64,000 nucleotides of DNA, from assembly GCA_965262505.1 (NCBI GenBank), contig CBDHFM010000030.1:3782001-3846000 (forward strand). The letters run 5' to 3'. This DNA is from JACPPO01 sp965262505 (GTDB lineage Bacteria > Acidobacteriota > Vicinamibacteria > Vicinamibacterales > UBA2999). The notes beneath the pieces were generated by a model. The model saw nothing but the letters and a program-made list of their open reading frames with translations. It searched no databases and was not told the DNA's origin. The position numbers were made by a program, and so were the translations under genes. How positions within the stretch are numbered: position 1 is the stretch's first letter; every line of letters starts with the position of its first letter. Shown in pieces: positions 1 through 9,000 of the stretch.

Positions 1-1
1 C

Positions 2-805
2 TGGGATACGCCCTACGCACTACCCGAAGAGCTCAAATCCAGAGCCGACGTCACGCCCGTGGCCGTCCTCGCGCTGGGCGCCGGCTTGCTGTCATCGGTG
101 ATGACGCCCTGTTTGCTGCAGCTCGTTGTGATATTTGCCGGTATCATTGCCGGATTCGCGACCGTTCCCGGCAAGTCGGCGGCCGACGCCGCCCAGATGA
201 CGTCACTCATTCAGCGCAAGGTCACTCAAGTCGCCATTGCGTTCGTCATTGGCTTTACGCTGCTCTACGCGCTGGCCGGGGCGGTGATCGGCGCGGTAGG
301 GCATCAGGCTCAACTGTTTTTCGCGGAGTACAGTCGTCCGGCCGCCATCACCTCGGGCGTCATCGTGATTTTGCTTGGCCTCTGGGTGGGCCTGCGCGGC
401 ACGCGTGACGTGGCCTGCCGGATGCTCGACCGCAGGGCGATGGATTCTCTGTCGTTCAGGGACATTGCCGGAACAGCGATCGCGTCGATGGGCTATGCCT
501 TGGGCTGCACCGCGTGCTTCGGCGGAGCGATCGTCGCGACACTGGTCGTCTATGTCGGAGCGATCGGCAGCGCTGCGATCGGCGCGGGCATCATGCTGAC
601 CTTTGCCATCGGCGTTGCCATACCCTTCCTGCTCGCAGCCTTCTATATTTCGCGGGTGAACAGCATTCTGCAGGTTCTCGCGGGACACGCGCGCTCCCTG
701 AGCTATGCCAGCATGGCGATCATCGTCACTTTTGGAGTCATTCTCATCACCGACAACTTCCACGCGGTCAGTGACATGATCTATCCCTATCTTGGGCTGT
801 ACTAG
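2..805 (+). CDS. CcdA/DsbD-like (possibly MauF-like) membrane protein, 5'-partial
   Basis: The frame is open to the left edge of the window, so the real start lies upstream; a GTG at position 59 would give a 248-residue protein, but the codons before it also read as protein. The product has about six hydrophobic segments. It shows paired cysteines in the motifs MTPCLLQL and CTACFGGA, near the starts of two membrane segments. This layout is typical of the CcdA/DsbD transmembrane family, which passes electrons across the membrane for cytochrome c or disulfide maturation. A beta-propeller gene follows after 17 bases. That pairing recalls mauF-mauB of methylamine dehydrogenase clusters, so a MauF-like maturation role is an alternative. 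Family call fairly sure; substrate unknown. Confidence 0.6.
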   Translation, partial: WDTPYALPEELKSRADVTPVAVLALGAGLLSSVMTPCLLQLVVIFAGIIAGFATVPGKSAADAAQMTSLIQRKVTQVAIAFVIGFTLLYALAGAVIGAVGHQAQLFFAEYSRPAAITSGVIVILLGLWVGLRGTRDVACRMLDRRAMDSLSFRDIAGTAIASMGYALGCTACFGGAIVATLVVYVGAIGSAAIGAGIMLTFAIGVAIPFLLAAFYISRVNSILQVLAGHARSLSYASMAIIVTFGVILITDNFHAVSDMIYPYLGLY

Positions 806-822
806 CCACAGCAAGGACACGC

Positions 823-1941
823 ATGCGTATTCTGACCCTGCTGAGCGCGTTGGTTGCCGTGTCGCTGTCGCCGGCGCCGGCCGGGGCTGCCGATATCTCC
901 AATCCTCTCAAGCTCATGTTCGTCGCCGATGCCAGGGACAATGTCATCGATGTCATCGATCTGGATTCCAGCGAGACGGTGTTCAGAATCGAGACCAAGT
1001 ATCCGGTGGATGACGTCGTCGTCACCCCATTCGCGCCGGTGCTCGTGTACACGAACATCGAGCGCAAGCTCGTCAGTCTCTACGACCTCGAGGAACAGAA
1101 GCTCGCCATGGAAGTCACGCTGTCGATGGCGCCCAGGCACATGGTTCTGGATACCAGCGGCACGAAGATCGGCTTCAGCGACAGTGAGGATGGCGGCTTC
1201 GTGCTGTTCTCCGCATACGATGGCGAAGTGATATTCGCGCTCGCGGATTTCCCGCCGACGCGGGATGTGCTGTTCGACCCGAACGAGACCGAAGTCTTTT
1301 ACAGCAACAGCAAGACAGGCGCCATCGGCGTCATCGATACCAACCTTCAGCAGACCGTCGAGATGCCGGTGGCGGATTCGCCGGATCAGATGCTCTCGTC
1401 GCCGAGCCGCAGCCTCGACGGGCGCTACGTCTACGTCGCCAACGAGACCACCGGTGAGGTCTACTCGCTCAACGCGTTCTCGAAGGTCGTCTATCGCACG
1501 TTCGAGATCGGTTCGGCTCCCGCTCGGCCGTATACGACGCCGGAGGGGCTGTTCTTGTACATGATGGACAAGGAATCGGGCCGCTTCGTCTCGATCGAGC
1601 AGAACCGCTTCGAACAGGTCGCCGATACGATCATCGGCACGGGCATCGATCTGGTCACCGTCGGACGCTTCGATCGCCTCAACCTGCTCGCGAGCTCGGA
1701 GAACCGCCGGTATTTCATTTACGACAATGTCAGGCAAGCCGTCGTCGAATCGGGCGAGTTCAGGCATACCCCTCTCGACGCGCAAGGCTCGGTCGATGGG
1801 CGAACAGCGTACGTCGCTTTCCGCGACAGCCCAGAGGTCGCCATCGTCGACCTGGAGGACCGCGAGATCACGTACGTGCGAGCGACCAACACCGGCATCG
1901 GCGCATTCAGCGTCGGCCTGACCAACAACGTCTGTCACTGA
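823..1941 (+). CDS. Secreted YVTN-type beta-propeller protein
   Basis: The 372-residue product has a clear signal peptide ending near PAGAA, then repeated units of about 40 residues. Examples are the LMFVADARDNVIDVIDLDS segment, DGRYVYVANETTGEVYSLN near residue 205 and GRTAYVAFRDSPEVAIVDLE near residue 330. This is the pattern of YVTN/WD-like propellers, also seen in amine dehydrogenase heavy chains. The mature protein should be periplasmic. The gene starts 17 bases after the CcdA-like gene and is followed after 26 bases by a porin gene, so the three probably form one operon. No catalytic residues can be assigned. It could be a large subunit of a quinone-cofactor dehydrogenase or simply a binding protein. 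Confidence 0.6.
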   Translation: MRILTLLSALVAVSLSPAPAGAADISNPLKLMFVADARDNVIDVIDLDSSETVFRIETKYPVDDVVVTPFAPVLVYTNIERKLVSLYDLEEQKLAMEVTLSMAPRHMVLDTSGTKIGFSDSEDGGFVLFSAYDGEVIFALADFPPTRDVLFDPNETEVFYSNSKTGAIGVIDTNLQQTVEMPVADSPDQMLSSPSRSLDGRYVYVANETTGEVYSLNAFSKVVYRTFEIGSAPARPYTTPEGLFLYMMDKESGRFVSIEQNRFEQVADTIIGTGIDLVTVGRFDRLNLLASSENRRYFIYDNVRQAVVESGEFRHTPLDAQGSVDGRTAYVAFRDSPEVAIVDLEDREITYVRATNTGIGAFSVGLTNNVCH

Positions 1942-1967
1942 CTGCGCGCGCTTCCCAGGCCGGCCGA

Positions 1968-3425
1968 TTGAACGGCCTTCGAATTTCCACGACGCTTGCG
2001 ACGCTGGTCTTGTGCGCGACGCCGGCCGCGGGCGGTCAGGCGCAGCCAGGTCCCCCTGCGGCAGCTGCTTCCACCACATGGAGCGTTCGTAATTGGACCC
2101 GTGCGGAGCTGTGGCGGTTTTTCGAGCCCCATGCGGGTGGCGGCGACAACGAGTACGTCTATGGGGCTAATCGGCTGCAGGTCGGAGTCCGCCGCGCCAC
2201 TCGCCGCTACGAGGCGACGGCGGCGGTGCAGTACGCCCATCTGGAGTGGTTGCCGGACGGCGCCGTTGGTCCGGGACCGCTCGGGCTCGGCGCGGTGTAC
2301 CGGGCGCACGCCGGAGGGTCGGACAGCCATCAGGTGTATCTGCGCTATCTCAACCTGCGCCTGCATCTGCCCGCCGGGCTGAGCGTCCAGGTGGGACGGA
2401 TGCCGTATTCGTCGGGCGGAGAAGCTGAGTCTGGCGACCCGAAGATCGAGGCCGTCAAGCTCCAGCGTGTCGAAGCGCGTCTGGTTGGCGAGTTCGGCTG
2501 GTCGATCTACCAGCGCGGGTTCGATGGTGTGCGCGTCGACGCGGCGCGGCCTTCATGGAGCGCCACGGCGTTCGCCCTCCGGCCGACCCAGGGGGGCTTC
2601 GAGGACGCCGCCGGCCTGATGATGAAGAACGTCGGCGTGTTCGGCGCCAACGTGACGTTCAAGCCGGCGACGGTGCTTCCCCGGGTCGAGTGGCAGCTGT
2701 TCGCCTATCGTTACAACGATGACCGGCAGGTCACCGACCGGCCGGACAACAGCGGACGCTCCGCCACGAGGGCCGATGTCGGAATCACAACCGTGGGCAC
2801 GACGCTGGTCGCCGCCTCGGGCACGCGTGATGGCCGCCAATGGGATGGCCTGTTCTGGTTCGCCGGGCAGACAGGCGGGTGGTTCGGCCAGAGCCACCGC
2901 GCGTTCAGCGTCGCCGCCGAAGCGGGACATCAGTGGACCGAGTTGCCGGCGCGGCCCTGGGTGCGGGGTGGTTATCTGCGCGCATCGGGAGACGCCGATC
3001 CGGCGGACGATCGACACGGCACCTTTTTCCAGATGCTGCCCACAGTCCGGCGCTATGCGCAGTCCGCGAGTTACAACCAGATGAATAGCACGGACCTGTT
3101 CGTGCAGGCGCTGCTGCGCCCGACCGAATCCGTTGGCGTACGCGTGGATGTTCACCGCATCGGCCTCGCGTCGCCGCGTGACCTCTGGTATTTCGGCAGC
3201 GGCGCGACGCAGGCGCGTGGGACCATATTCGGTTTCGGGACCCGTCCAGGCAACGGCGCCGTGAATCTGGGGACGGTCGTGGAAGGGTCTGCTGATTACG
3301 CGATCGCGCCCGGCTGGTCGATCAATGGATACCTGGGCGTGATACGGGGCGGCGGAGTCGTGCGTCCGGAGTTCGCGGGACACACGATGACCTTTGGCTA
3401 TCTCGAGAACGTCCTGCAATTCTGA
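1968..3425 (+). CDS. Alginate-export-type outer-membrane beta-barrel protein
   Basis: The 485-residue product begins at TTG and has a signal peptide ending near TPAAGGQAQ. The body alternates polar and aromatic residues as expected for barrel strands. It contains LQVGVRRATRRYEATAAVQY, YLRYLNLRLHLPAGLSVQVG and RMPYSSGGE, which match the style of the alginate_exp (AlgE-like) porins. It ends in VLQF; a C-terminal Phe is the usual outer-membrane insertion signal. It follows the propeller gene by 26 bases and probably closes that operon. It likely forms a channel for a small solute or an exported polymer; the substrate cannot be read from the sequence. The TTG start is the only good candidate before the hydrophobic segment. 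Confidence 0.65.
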   Translation: MNGLRISTTLATLVLCATPAAGGQAQPGPPAAAASTTWSVRNWTRAELWRFFEPHAGGGDNEYVYGANRLQVGVRRATRRYEATAAVQYAHLEWLPDGAVGPGPLGLGAVYRAHAGGSDSHQVYLRYLNLRLHLPAGLSVQVGRMPYSSGGEAESGDPKIEAVKLQRVEARLVGEFGWSIYQRGFDGVRVDAARPSWSATAFALRPTQGGFEDAAGLMMKNVGVFGANVTFKPATVLPRVEWQLFAYRYNDDRQVTDRPDNSGRSATRADVGITTVGTTLVAASGTRDGRQWDGLFWFAGQTGGWFGQSHRAFSVAAEAGHQWTELPARPWVRGGYLRASGDADPADDRHGTFFQMLPTVRRYAQSASYNQMNSTDLFVQALLRPTESVGVRVDVHRIGLASPRDLWYFGSGATQARGTIFGFGTRPGNGAVNLGTVVEGSADYAIAPGWSINGYLGVIRGGGVVRPEFAGHTMTFGYLENVLQF

Positions 3426-3647
3426 CTGTCAGGTTGAAAGCATCGCACGGAGGCCGGTAGCCTCGTCCGGCGATAGCGCGGGAGTGGGGGAAATCTCGCG
3501 GCGCGTGGCGCGTCAGGCGCGTCCGGCCGAATCAGAATCAACGGCGACGCCAGTGGGGTCCTGCAGTCCGAGAGGAGTCTAGGCCCTAGACAGATGGCTG
3601 CGATGCGGGCCTGAGCTATACTGACCAAAACTCGGTGGAGGTGTTCG

Positions 3648-4058
3648 ATGAAAGTGAAATTTGGAGTAATCGTGGCCTGTCTCGGCCTGCTCTTCTCGGG
3701 GGTCGCGCTGGTCGCCCACCACTCGTTTACGACGGAGTACACCGCGGACAGGACGTTCAGCTTCAAGGGCACGGTGTCGAAGGTCGAATGGACGAATCCC
3801 CATGTCCGCTTCTACGTCGACGTCGTCGACGAGGCTGGAGAGGTCGCGACCTGGAACCTGGAGTTGGCCAGCCCGAGCGCCCTGTCGCGGAACGGCTGGA
3901 CGAGCCGGACGCTGTCGGTGGGTGATGAGGTGGCCGTCGAAGGGTACGAGGCCCTGGTCGCCCCCAACAGGGGCAATGTCCGCACGGTCGTGACGGCCGA
4001 CGGGCGGTCGCTGTTTGCCGGTGCGGCCGATGACGGAGCCCCGGGCGGGGGACAGTAG
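3648..4058 (+). CDS. DUF6152 secreted protein, copy 1
   Basis: The 136-residue product starts at an ATG behind GGAGGT. Its signal peptide ends at LVA directly before His24-His25 (HHSF), so the mature protein probably begins with His-His. The conserved family motifs are EWTNPH, WNLELASP, GWTSRT and GDEVAVEG, which suggest a small beta-barrel. All five DUF6152 copies in this window keep the post-cleavage His pair and the Asn-Pro-His motif, which together could form a copper site. It is the first gene of a unit with the subfamily A gene one base downstream. A TATACT hexamer at 3617-3622 may be its -10 box. Function of DUF6152 is not established. Confidence 0.8.
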   Translation: MKVKFGVIVACLGLLFSGVALVAHHSFTTEYTADRTFSFKGTVSKVEWTNPHVRFYVDVVDEAGEVATWNLELASPSALSRNGWTSRTLSVGDEVAVEGYEALVAPNRGNVRTVVTADGRSLFAGAADDGAPGGGQ

Positions 4059-4059
4059 C

Positions 4060-4893
4060 GTGCGGGATCGCGCGCGAACCCTGCTCGTCGTCACCGGGAT
4101 CGTCGCGATGGCGCTCCCGGTGCTTGCGCAGGGGCAGGGCCGTGGTGGTGGCGCCAACGATGGTCCGCTTGGCGGGGTCGGCGCGCTGGGGCAGCGGGTC
4201 GCGCGTGCCGCGGCGCCCACCGGCGAGACGCCAAGGCTGCCCGATGGCACGGTCGATCTGAACGGCCTCTGGGCCGGCGGCGGCTCTCTCGGGAACATCG
4301 CGTCGGGGTTGCCCGAGGGCGAGACGCTTCCGTTGCTGCCGTTGGCGGTAACCGTGATGGAGTTGCGGGCGCTGAACATGACGGACGATCCGCATCTGTG
4401 GTGCCTGCCGATGGGCGTGCCGCGAACCACGCCGTATCCGTTCCGGTTCCTGCCGAACTACACGCACCAGGCCGCCACGCACATGTTCATCGTGCACGAG
4501 GGGAACATCCACAGCTACCGGCAGGTCTTCATGGATGGCCGTCCGCATCCCGAGTTCCTCGACCCGAGCTGGTACGGCCACTCGATCGGCCGGTACGAAA
4601 ACCCGGACACGCTTCTCATCGACACGGTCGGGTTCAACGACAAGTTCTGGTTCGATCGCCTCGGGACCCCCCATACCGAGCAGCTGCACACCATCGAACG
4701 GTGGACGCGGCCGGATTTCGGACGTCTCGTCAACACCGTGACGATCGACGATCCCGGCGCGTACTCCAGGCCGTTCACGGTCTCGTTCAACGCCAGGCTC
4801 AACCCTCCGGGCGACGAGATCATGGAGTACATCTGTCAGGAGAACAATCAGTACGGCATCGCCGGCGGTCACAGCAATCCATTCAACAGGTAA
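4060..4893 (+). CDS. Secreted MDGRPHP-superfamily protein, subfamily A, copy 1
   Basis: I start this gene at GTG 4060, one base after the DUF6152 stop and behind GGGGGA, because it gives a compact signal peptide ending in VLAQ; ATG codons at 4015 and 4030 would add an unnatural tail. The roughly 277-residue product carries the subfamily A motifs in order: CLPMGVPR, HMFIVHEGNIHSYRQ, FMDGRPHPE, GHSIG, FNDKFWFD, PHTEQLHTIERWTR, DDPGAYSRPF and YICQENNQYG. The two conserved cysteines may form a disulfide. The family is widespread in soil Acidobacteriota and Proteobacteria but has no assigned function that I know. Three more subfamily A copies lie at 23357, 24282 and 28827. Confidence 0.8.
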   Translation: MRDRARTLLVVTGIVAMALPVLAQGQGRGGGANDGPLGGVGALGQRVARAAAPTGETPRLPDGTVDLNGLWAGGGSLGNIASGLPEGETLPLLPLAVTVMELRALNMTDDPHLWCLPMGVPRTTPYPFRFLPNYTHQAATHMFIVHEGNIHSYRQVFMDGRPHPEFLDPSWYGHSIGRYENPDTLLIDTVGFNDKFWFDRLGTPHTEQLHTIERWTRPDFGRLVNTVTIDDPGAYSRPFTVSFNARLNPPGDEIMEYICQENNQYGIAGGHSNPFNR

Positions 4894-4899
4894 CCGAGG

Positions 4900-4928
4900 G
4901 AGCCGGAACGCGCGTTCCGGCTCTTTGG
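4900..4928 (+). terminator. Hairpin terminator after the first DUF6152/A unit
   Basis: An 11-base perfect inverted repeat (4900-4910 with 4913-4923, core gagccggaacg) follows the subfamily A stop codon and is followed by a short T-rich stretch. It separates the DUF6152/A pair from the cytochrome gene at 5022. The tight loop and weak T tail lower confidence. Confidence 0.5.
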
Positions 4929-5021
4929 TTCCTCGCTCATCGCCAGCGTGCGCCCACCTCCGTTTATGACTCCAGCGTCTTGGACGCCGGTCACGCAACG
5001 CATCACGTATAGGGACACCAC

Positions 5022-6170
5022 ATGAAGATCGGATCGAGGCGAACATTCCTTGGTGCGGCGGTGATTGCCGTCGCATGCCTGCTTGGCGCGGCGAGCGGCC
5101 AGGCCCGGCCGGCACAGGGCGCGCAGGATACGCCGACGATGGCGGAAGAGGTGTTCGAGAGCGTCGCCCTGCTCAGGGGCATTCCTGTCGACACCTTTAT
5201 CGAGTCGATGGGGATGTTCGCCAATGCCATGGGCAACGATTGCACCTATTGCCATGCGTCGTCTGCGCCCCTGGACCGGTCAGCGTTCGCGGTGGCGACG
5301 CCGAGACTCCAGCGCGCGCGCCAGATGATCGTGATGATGAACGCGATCAACAAGACCTATTTCGGGGGCGAGTTGCGGGTGACCTGCTTCACCTGCCATA
5401 GCGGGAACCAGAGTCCACGGAGCGATCCGAATCTGGCGCTTCAGTACGGTACGCCCATGGAAGACCCGAACGCGCGGGATTTTCCCGCGGACCCCACGAT
5501 GTCCGCCGATCAGGTCTTTGACCGGTACCTCGAGGCGCTCGGTGGCGCCGAGCGCCTGGCCGGGCTCTCCAGCTTTGTCGCCACGGGGACCTACTCGGGG
5601 TTCGACACGTCGTTTGCGACGGTGCCGGTGGAGGTCTTCGCCAGGGCTCCGAATCAGCACACCACGCTCGTCCATATGTCGGGCGGAGACAGCGTCAGGA
5701 CCTACGACGGCCGCAACGGATGGATGGCGGGGCCGTTCACGCCGCTGCCGCTGCTGACGCTCAGTGGGGGGAACCTGGACCGCGCCCGGCTCGAAGCGAT
5801 GCTCTGGTTTCCGGCGGGAATCCGGCAGGCGTTCAGCGAGTGGCGGGTTGGCCGCGCGGTCCTCGGCGACGAGGAAGTCATGGTCGTCCAGGGAATGGAC
5901 GAAGGGCAGCCTGTCGTGAATCTGTCCTTCGACGAGGCCGGCCTGCTGGTGCGGCTGGTCCGTTGGACGCAGACGCCGGTCGGCGCCGTCCCGACGCAGA
6001 TTGACTACGCTGATTACCGTGAGGTCGCCGGGGTCCAGATACCGTTTGATCGAACCGTGAGCCAGACGTACATGCAGATGACCGTTGAGCTGAGCGACGT
6101 GCAGCCGAACGTCGAGGTTGACGCGGCGCGATTCGAGAGACCCGCCCCGGCGCCCCGCCCGGGAGCCTAG
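5022..6170 (+). CDS. CytoC_RC dihaem cytochrome c fused to a LolA-like domain, copy 1
   Basis: The 382-residue product has a signal peptide with SRRTFLG near its start. Two haem c sites follow: CTYCH at residues 74-78 and CFTCH at 122-126, with the helix SMGMFANAMG just before the first site supplying a possible Met ligand. This arrangement is that of the photosynthetic reaction-centre cytochrome subunit family, which in non-phototrophic Acidobacteriota is used as a general periplasmic electron carrier. From about residue 165 to the end (FDRYLEALGGAERL, VPVEVFA, GGNLDRARLEAM, VRLVRW, FDR) it resembles the LolA/outer-membrane-lipoprotein-sorting fold. Paralogues with the same fusion are at 12425 and 27094. 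Partner and donor are unknown. Confidence 0.8.
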   Translation: MKIGSRRTFLGAAVIAVACLLGAASGQARPAQGAQDTPTMAEEVFESVALLRGIPVDTFIESMGMFANAMGNDCTYCHASSAPLDRSAFAVATPRLQRARQMIVMMNAINKTYFGGELRVTCFTCHSGNQSPRSDPNLALQYGTPMEDPNARDFPADPTMSADQVFDRYLEALGGAERLAGLSSFVATGTYSGFDTSFATVPVEVFARAPNQHTTLVHMSGGDSVRTYDGRNGWMAGPFTPLPLLTLSGGNLDRARLEAMLWFPAGIRQAFSEWRVGRAVLGDEEVMVVQGMDEGQPVVNLSFDEAGLLVRLVRWTQTPVGAVPTQIDYADYREVAGVQIPFDRTVSQTYMQMTVELSDVQPNVEVDAARFERPAPAPRPGA

Positions 6171-6197
6171 TCTACAGACGTGTTCTAACTACTCGGT

Positions 6198-7205
6198 CTA
6201 CTCGATGGCCCGACGCCCACGCGGGCCGAGGCCACCGAAGCCGCCGTCGTTGCAGGTGAGGTTCGGCGCTCCTCCCGGCAGGCCCTGCCGTTCGATCCAG
6301 GCACAGCAGTACCCGGGCGCGCGCGTCCAGCAGTCGGCGGGAGGTGCGTAGGCGTCCCTGATCGTGTTGCGGTATTCCGGATAGGTTGTCTCCGCGTACC
6401 CCATGGCAGCTTCTTGCGGCACGTTGAACGTCCGCGCCATGTAGTCCTCTTCCGGGTTCTGGCCCTGCAGGTAGTGCGGGACGACGCCCGAGTCCTCGAG
6501 TCGCGGGACCAGATTGGCCGTGTTGCAGATTACCCGTCCGGCGCCCTGACCGCCGCGTGGAGTCTTCCTCCACACCCGGCTCACCACGTACGGTTCTGTG
6601 AGATAGAAGGGATCTTCCTGGATCACCGTCAGCGTCAGCAGATCGTCGTGCGGCGTGAAGTGTATGGTGAAGGTCGACTGATCGCTGCCGGGGATGCCGA
6701 CCCCGCGGCGGATCCACATGGTCTTCACGTGCGTGGTGCGCGCCGTCAGCGTATCGCCTTCCCATTTTCCGGTGGTGAAGCCGGCGGTGGGGTGCTGCGC
6801 GTTGGGCGACGGGTGCGGACGTCCGTCCATCCAGATCCTGAGGTCGGCTCTCAGGTAGTTACCTCCCAGCACCCAGGCGATCACCGTGCCGTCATGATCG
6901 ACCTCGCGCCAGATCCGCAGCCCGAGTGGTCGATGCAGCATGATCCACGGGGACTGCGCCAGGCACTGGCGTTCGACCGTGTCGGGCATGTTCGGGGTGT
7001 AGTTCAATGCCTTCGCCCGCCCGTCGTCGGTGAGCGGTACACCCGTGTAGTCGCCAAGGAACGACCCGGGGCCGCGCTCGATGTAATCCTCGTGCATCAG
7101 ATTGGTATACGAGCCGGCGATGTCCACCTGGGCGAACGCGGGGACGCTTACGGCGAGCAGTGCACCGAGCGACATCAAGGCGCGAGTGAGTGCGATTCGG
7201 TTCAT
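6198..7205 (-). CDS. Secreted MDGRPHP-superfamily protein, subfamily B1, copy 1
   Basis: The start is the ATG at 7205 behind GGGAG; it gives a signal peptide ending in AFAQ, and upstream in-frame codons are not needed. The product (335 residues) contains MHEDYIERGPGSFLGDYTG, CLAQSPW, WMDGRPHPSPNAQH, TGKWEGDTL, THVKTMWIRRGVGIPGSD and EDPFYLTEPY. The C-terminus is cysteine-rich, with CWTRAPGYCCAWIERQG and NLTCNDGG. It shares the MDGR.HP, WEGDTL, R.G.P and DP.Y..PY skeleton with subfamilies A and C, so all probably have one fold. It is the last gene of a three-gene minus-strand operon (MBL, subfamily C, B1) with a 35-base gap before it. Function unknown. Confidence 0.75.
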   Translation of the reverse strand: MNRIALTRALMSLGALLAVSVPAFAQVDIAGSYTNLMHEDYIERGPGSFLGDYTGVPLTDDGRAKALNYTPNMPDTVERQCLAQSPWIMLHRPLGLRIWREVDHDGTVIAWVLGGNYLRADLRIWMDGRPHPSPNAQHPTAGFTTGKWEGDTLTARTTHVKTMWIRRGVGIPGSDQSTFTIHFTPHDDLLTLTVIQEDPFYLTEPYVVSRVWRKTPRGGQGAGRVICNTANLVPRLEDSGVVPHYLQGQNPEEDYMARTFNVPQEAAMGYAETTYPEYRNTIRDAYAPPADCWTRAPGYCCAWIERQGLPGGAPNLTCNDGGFGGLGPRGRRAIE

Positions 7206-7240
7206 GATCAAACTCCCAGCTTTCACACGACGAATGACAT

Positions 7241-8002
7241 CTAGAATCTCGCGTCGCAGGCGGTTGGATCCCACTTGCTACCGTCGGGTTCCTTCTTGAA
7301 GTGAATGGCGGTGACAAACGGGATCTGGAGATAGTCCGGGTCGTCCACGATGTTGGTGTCGACCAGATACTGGTCACCGTTGTCTTCGGTGTGGAGGTCC
7401 CAGTGCTCCGTGTAGACCGCGCTGGCACTGTAGGGGACACCGTTCTTGCGCAGATACCCGGGGCGCAGCTGGGTCGTGACCGCCTTCAGCGATCCGGACC
7501 GCGCGCCCCCTCTGCGGCCGCCCGCCATGACCCACTCCGCGGTCGAGACCCCCTGCCACGTGTTGGCGCCCTGCGTCGGCGCTGCGGGGCCGAAGTGCAA
7601 CAGGCGCGTCTGCATGCCGTAGTCGCTCTCGACCTTGAGCGTGGCGTCGTCCAGCCAGGTGATGTGCAGGCGCGTCGGGCCGCGCATCAGGCCGGGCGCC
7701 CCGTACGCCTTGCACTGCTCTCCGGCCGCCTCGTCCGCGGCCGGGTCCCAGGCCTCGGCGACCTGCTGGGCCGCCAGGTTCATCGGAATGCTCGGGAAGT
7801 CGCCCCGGGCCGGCGTGATCATCCGCCAGCGCCAGTCCTCCGAAATGATCGCCACCCAGTAGCCGGTGGGATCGAAGGGGGCCTCGGCCCGCGGGGTCAT
7901 CGCTGCCGCTCCGCCCCGCCCCTGGGCCTGCGCCCCGCTAGCCATCAGCAAGGGGCACACGAGGGCGAGGAGCGCGGCGCGGCGTACCTGCGTGCGTACC
8001 AT
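7241..8002 (-). CDS. Secreted MDGRPHP-superfamily protein, subfamily C, copy 1
   Basis: The ATG at 8002 lies two bases after the stop of the MBL gene, with GGAGAAG inside that gene's end, and starts a signal peptide ending in GAQAQ. The 253-residue product lacks the MDGR motif but keeps the rest of the superfamily skeleton: EQCKAYGAPGLMR, ITWLDDATLKV, YLRKNGVPYS, DDPDYLQIPF and a final WDPTACDARF. The two conserved cysteines could pair. The paralogue at 15954 has the same pattern and also sits with an MBL gene and a DUF6152 gene. The tight spacing suggests translational coupling to the MBL gene. No function is known. Confidence 0.75.
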   Translation of the reverse strand: MVRTQVRRAALLALVCPLLMASGAQAQGRGGAAAMTPRAEAPFDPTGYWVAIISEDWRWRMITPARGDFPSIPMNLAAQQVAEAWDPAADEAAGEQCKAYGAPGLMRGPTRLHITWLDDATLKVESDYGMQTRLLHFGPAAPTQGANTWQGVSTAEWVMAGGRRGGARSGSLKAVTTQLRPGYLRKNGVPYSASAVYTEHWDLHTEDNGDQYLVDTNIVDDPDYLQIPFVTAIHFKKEPDGSKWDPTACDARF

Positions 8003-8004
8003 GT

Positions 8005-9000
8005 TCACGACTTCTCCATTGACGCCTTCAAGCTGTTGTAGATCGCTTCGACGAACATGTCGGTTGTCCACGGCCCCGATTCCACGCCATACCGCCCTCG
8101 GTACCCCGCGGTGGGATTGGCGGCCTGTACCTCGGCCAGCGTCTGCCCTTGCGTAACCAGCTCCTGGATGTTGTCGCGGATGATCGTCAGCATGTCCCGG
8201 TATTCCACGAGCTCGGCGTAGTCGGACACGCGGCCGTGCCCGGGCACCAGCAGCGTGCGGCCGGGCTTCAGGACCAGCGGCATCGAGGGGATGGTGATCT
8301 CCAGCAACCGGTTGAGGGCGTCGAGCTCGCCCTGGATGCTGCCGCCCTGCGCGGCGTCGATCACCGGGAAGTGCCGCAGGTCGAGAATGTCGCCCGTCGC
8401 GATGACGTCGGCCTGGCGGAAGAACACCACGCTGTCGCCGTCGGAGTGGGCGCCCACCTCCCGCAGGATCTGCAGCGGCGCGGCATTGAGATACATCGTC
8501 CGCGTGCGCGAGGTGTAGGTTTCGGTCGGCCACGCCTCGACCGAAGTGTCGCCGCTCCCGCTCATTCGCAGCAGCACGTTCTCGTGCGCCAACACCGTCG
8601 CGTGCGTTTCGTTGCTGAAGTTGTCGGGGTTGATCTCCATCCCCACCGCGCTCACTATTTCATTGCCCCCCACGTGGTCGGCGTCGGCGCTCGTGTTGAT
8701 GATGAGGCGAATCGGCCGGTCGGTGATCGCCTCGACCGCCGCCACCACCTGCTCGGCCATCGCCGCCGACCCGCTGTCGACGAGGATGACGCCGTCCTCG
8801 CCGACGTGCACGGTGATGTTGCTCCCGGCGCCGAAGATCACATACACGTTCGGCCGGATCTCGATCGTCTCGAGCGCCCCGGCGGGTTGCTGCGCGATCA
8901 GGTTGTGCGCCCACGGGCTGACGGCGAGCACGAAGCCCACCACCGCCGCCAGCGTGCTCAGCCATCGCGTCGAAGTTGTCACGTTCATCGGTTGCGTCAT
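8005..9000 (-). CDS. Metallo-beta-lactamase-fold protein with degraded zinc site, copy 1
   Basis: The 331-residue product has an N-terminal hydrophobic export segment and the MBL fold from about residue 45 (VYVIFGAGSNITVHVG, DGVILVDSG). The family's HxHxDH motif reads TSADADHVGG at residues 103-112, so the first two histidines are Ser104 and Asp106 while Asp108 and His109 remain. Later motifs AHSDGDS, ATGDILDLRHFP and LLVPGHGRVSD are kept. It may bind one metal ion or act as a non-enzymatic binding protein. The start is ATG 9000 or ATG 8988; a conserved promoter-like element ends only 11 bases before ATG 9000, which would make the message nearly leaderless. First gene of a three-gene operon. 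Confidence 0.75.
   Translation of the reverse strand: MTQPMNVTTSTRWLSTLAAVVGFVLAVSPWAHNLIAQQPAGALETIEIRPNVYVIFGAGSNITVHVGEDGVILVDSGSAAMAEQVVAAVEAITDRPIRLIINTSADADHVGGNEIVSAVGMEINPDNFSNETHATVLAHENVLLRMSGSGDTSVEAWPTETYTSRTRTMYLNAAPLQILREVGAHSDGDSVVFFRQADVIATGDILDLRHFPVIDAAQGGSIQGELDALNRLLEITIPSMPLVLKPGRTLLVPGHGRVSDYAELVEYRDMLTIIRDNIQELVTQGQTLAEVQAANPTAGYRGRYGVESGPWTTDMFVEAIYNSLKASMEKS

Noticed and set aside
802..2079. Long minus-strand frame of 425 codons over the propeller gene
   Set aside because: It mirrors the high-GC codon pattern of the plus-strand gene, has no signal or domain pattern, and the plus-strand gene has a signal peptide and propeller repeats.
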